Part shown: positions 61,401-64,000 of the stretch, piece by piece
Layout of the letters: each line of letters starts with the position of its first letter
Position numbering within the stretch: the first letter of the stretch is position 1
Assembly: GCA_947650365.1 (NCBI GenBank)
Contig: OX393551.1
Coordinates: 62,551,173-62,615,172, forward strand
Direction of reading: 5' to 3'
Origin: Chamaelirium japonicum
Taxonomy: Eukaryota > Streptophyta > Magnoliopsida > Liliales > Melanthiaceae
DNA: 64,000 bases
The notes under the pieces: model-generated
What the model saw: only the letters and a program-made list of their open reading frames with translations
Databases searched by the model: none
What the model was told of the DNA's origin: nothing
Position numbers and translations under genes: made by a program

Positions 61401-64000
61401 ACCACGAACAAATCCGAGCGCTCGTCAAGATGCCCTCGCCGAGGACGCGACATGAAGTCCATAAATTGAGCTAACGAATCGTGGTGCTAAAAAGGTCAAA
61501 TATTACATATCCAGTCCACCCATCTTGGCCGCGTCCAAGGTGGGGGATGAGCTCGGCGTCTATCTCTCTGTCATCCAAAGCGCAGTGAGAGAGGTCCTTG
61601 TTTTGGAAAATGCCAAGTTAGAAAGGCCCGTATATTTCGTGAGCCACACCATGCTCCCTGCCGAGCTCCGGTATCGACCTATTGAGAAGGCCGCTCTAGC
61701 TTTGGTCTTAACTGCGAGGAAGCTCCATCCTTATTTCTCGGCGCACTCCATCAAAGTCATCACAAAGTACCCCTTGAAGAGCGCGCTCTCGAAACCTTCG
61801 GTGGCCGGAAGGCTTTACAGTTGGTCGGCCAAGCTCGCCGCTTACAGGCTGGAGTACATTCCGCAAACTACGGTCAAAGGGCAGGCTCGTGCCAACTTTT
61901 TGGCAGATTTCCCACTTGAAGAGCCAATCCCGACCCAAGAGGATGAGCCAACTGAGGCACACCCTGGGAAGGCGAGGTTTCTGGGCGAGCCATGTGAATC
62001 CTGTCAGGCTGAGCTGGCATCTACCGAAAGTTGGGAGTTCTTCGTTGACGGTTCGTCCAACGCCTCTAGAGCAGGGATCGGGGTTATGCTGATCGCTAAA
62101 GAGATAGTCCTTGAAAAGTCCATTCAGCTTGATTTTGTAGCCACCAACAATGAAGCAGAATACGAGACACTCCTAGCTGGTTTGGAGCTCGCCGAAGAGG
62201 TTAGCGTTAAAAAGCTGAAGGTCTTCAGTGATTCCTAACTAATTATTTGCCAAGTCAATGGCGACTATGCCTCTCGGGACACGCGAATGACGAGCTACGT
62301 AAACTTGGTAAAGGGCAAGACAACGAAGTTCGAGAAGATCTTGTTCGAGCAAATCCCTCGATCTGACAACAAGCGTGTGGAAACCCTAACCAATACTGCC
62401 TCCTTGCTCGGAGGTCTTGAGGCCCGGTAAATAGTTATCGAAGTACAAGACCGGCCCCGGATCCAACTTGGTGAGAGCACAGTAAACCAAACCTCAGCTG
62501 AGGTATTGCCCACCGGTTGGACCGCACCAATTATTCGCTATCTCCAGAAAGACGAGCGACGATAGAGAAGAAGCCCAGCGAATAGAGAATCGTGCCAGTC
62601 GGTATCTCATTCGCTGGGACCGTCTCTTCAGAAAGTCCTTTGGCAGGCCCAATCTTAGGTGTGTAGAACCCCTAGATGCGGATGAAGTGCTAGATCGCAT
62701 TCACTCCGATGAGCTTGGCAATTACTCTAGCGAGTGGTCTCTAGCCGGGAAGGTAAGGAGGTAGGGATACTGGTGGCCCACGCTTGTACAAGACTCCCTG
62801 AAGATTGCCCAAAAGGTATGTGCAGTGCTAGATACACGCTACCGTCAACCACTTGCTCGCAGAAGAGCTGCACCCTTTGGTGAGCGCCTGGCCTTTCCAG
62901 CACTGGGGGTTCGACATAGTGGAACCTTTCCCCGTATCAATGCAGCAAAAAAAGTTTATCTTGGTAGCCACGGACTACTTCACCAAATGGGTGGAAGCAG
63001 TCCTGCTGGCCAAGATCGGCGAGAAGCAAGTGAAGGACTTCATTTGGAAGAATATTTTTTTTAGATTCGGTCTATCCCGAGTACTCATTACCGATAATGG
63101 ACACCAGTTCGATAATCATTTGATCAAGAGCTTCTGTGTCGAATATGGAGTCCACCTGAGATTCTCCTCTCCGAGGTACCCCCAGAGCAACGGGCAGGAT
63201 GAGGCTATGAACCAAGTAATCTTGGAAAGGAAGAAAGGGCTATGGAAGAAAGAGCTCGACGGGGTGCTGTGGGCCTATCGGACCACGCCACGTCGCTCGA
63301 CTAACGAGGCACCATTCAATATTACCTACGGGTATGAGGTCGTCTTGCCCATAGAAACCATGGTACCTACAGAGCGAAGGCTCGCCGCAGGCGAGGTCGC
63401 CAATGCCGATCTGCTCGTCGACTATCTTGACCAGCTCAAAGAAAGGAAGGAGCTCACCAACTTGCACCTCGCAAGGTATAGACAAGAGATGAAGCACGCC
63501 TATGATAAAAGAGTTTGCTATCGAGCATTCAAGCCTGACGACCTGGTGATGTGAAAGGTGTTCGCTAACACACAAGAACCTAATACCGGAAAGCTCACGG
63601 TGAACTGGGAAGGCCCCTATATAGTGCACGAGGCACGAGGATCTGGGGTCTACCGGTTGATGACCGCGGACGGTGACCTCCTGGAGCGACCTTGGAACGC
63701 CCTTTATCTTTGAAAGTATTATGCATAACGTGTAGGCACCCTCCTGTAGATAATGTTATAAGAATAAAAATGTTTTGAGTTTGAGATGAATCACTTCTTA
63801 GAATATGTGCTCGACAAGGGTTATTTGGGGGTCGCACACGGCCAAGCTCGCAGGCAGAAAAACCAAGGAATAGTTCGCACACAGTCAGCTCGCACGCAGC
63901 GCCCTCAAGGTATAGTCCACTGTCGTACGAACTTAAAGCAAGATCGGGGTTCTCAGTGGCCATCCCGAACGACCTTGAGATTGCCGAGATAGTGTTGTAG

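Larger units (their letters stand above)
49302..64000 (+). mobile_element. Ty3/gypsy Tat-lineage LTR element, broken, runs off the window
   Basis: A 5' LTR ends at 49749 (...CCCCAAACA), followed by the leader TTTGGCACCGTCTGTGGGAT typical of Tat-type gypsy elements. Its left end is uncertain; 49302 is a guess based on a TGTCACC start. A TATA-like TCTATAAATG lies near 49553. After an insertion (50485-58471) the parts continue: gag about 58590-59240, protease about 59880-60210, reverse transcriptase about 60840-61470, RNase H about 61530-61950, an additional RNase H about 62010-62240 (the Tat hallmark), integrase about 62760-63560, and pol end near 63712. The 3' LTR lies beyond the window. It is broken at roughly a dozen places, so it is an old copy. 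Confidence 0.85.

Overview
This is a window from a flowering-plant nuclear genome. Evidence for that is two intron-bearing host genes with plant-type products, plus plant families of Ty1/copia, Ty3/gypsy Tat, CACTA, PIF/Harbinger, hAT MITE, LINE and Au-type SINE elements. The GC-rich last exon of the mannanase gene would fit a monocot, but I cannot name the species. Transposable elements make up most of the sequence.

Layout. 1-1244: no recognisable gene. 1250-7534: young, whole-looking Ty1/copia element on the minus strand (482-bp LTRs, 5-bp target duplication). 8606-13723: complete-length but decayed PIF/Harbinger DNA transposon with divergent transposase and Myb-like genes and a 68-bp minisatellite between them. 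14440-18652: six-exon endo-beta-mannanase gene (GH5_7) on the plus strand. 19202-19525: LINE remnant. 21271-36181: 14.9-kb CACTA (En/Spm) transposon bounded by an AAT duplication. Both of its genes read open through clean splice sites (TNPD-like 1113 aa, TNPA-like 427 aa). It carries two 181-bp satellite arrays in opposite orientation on either side of the TNPA-like gene. 36992-39159: internally deleted LINE inserted just downstream of a kinase gene. 39234-42065: six-exon S6 kinase (AGC family) gene on the minus strand, with a candidate upstream ORF in its leader. 43159-43247: short Au-type SINE. 45517-46264: hAT-type element with a 185-bp hAT MITE nested in it. 47740-48028: Mei2-like RNA-binding protein pseudogene fragment. 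49300 to the window end: decayed Ty3/gypsy Tat element, split by a second, gag-only LTR element (50485-58471) that carries five different tandem-repeat arrays.

Function. Only two host genes are likely active: a secreted mannan-hydrolysing enzyme of the cell wall and a TOR-pathway ribosomal protein S6 kinase. Both have fold-back MITEs in introns, and the kinase has a LINE at its 3' end. The CACTA element looks potentially autonomous. Its inverted satellite arrays, which could give a long double-stranded RNA if co-transcribed, are the most unusual structure here.

All coordinates come from reading the sequence by eye. Splice sites were checked for GT/AG ends and reading phase but not against transcripts.
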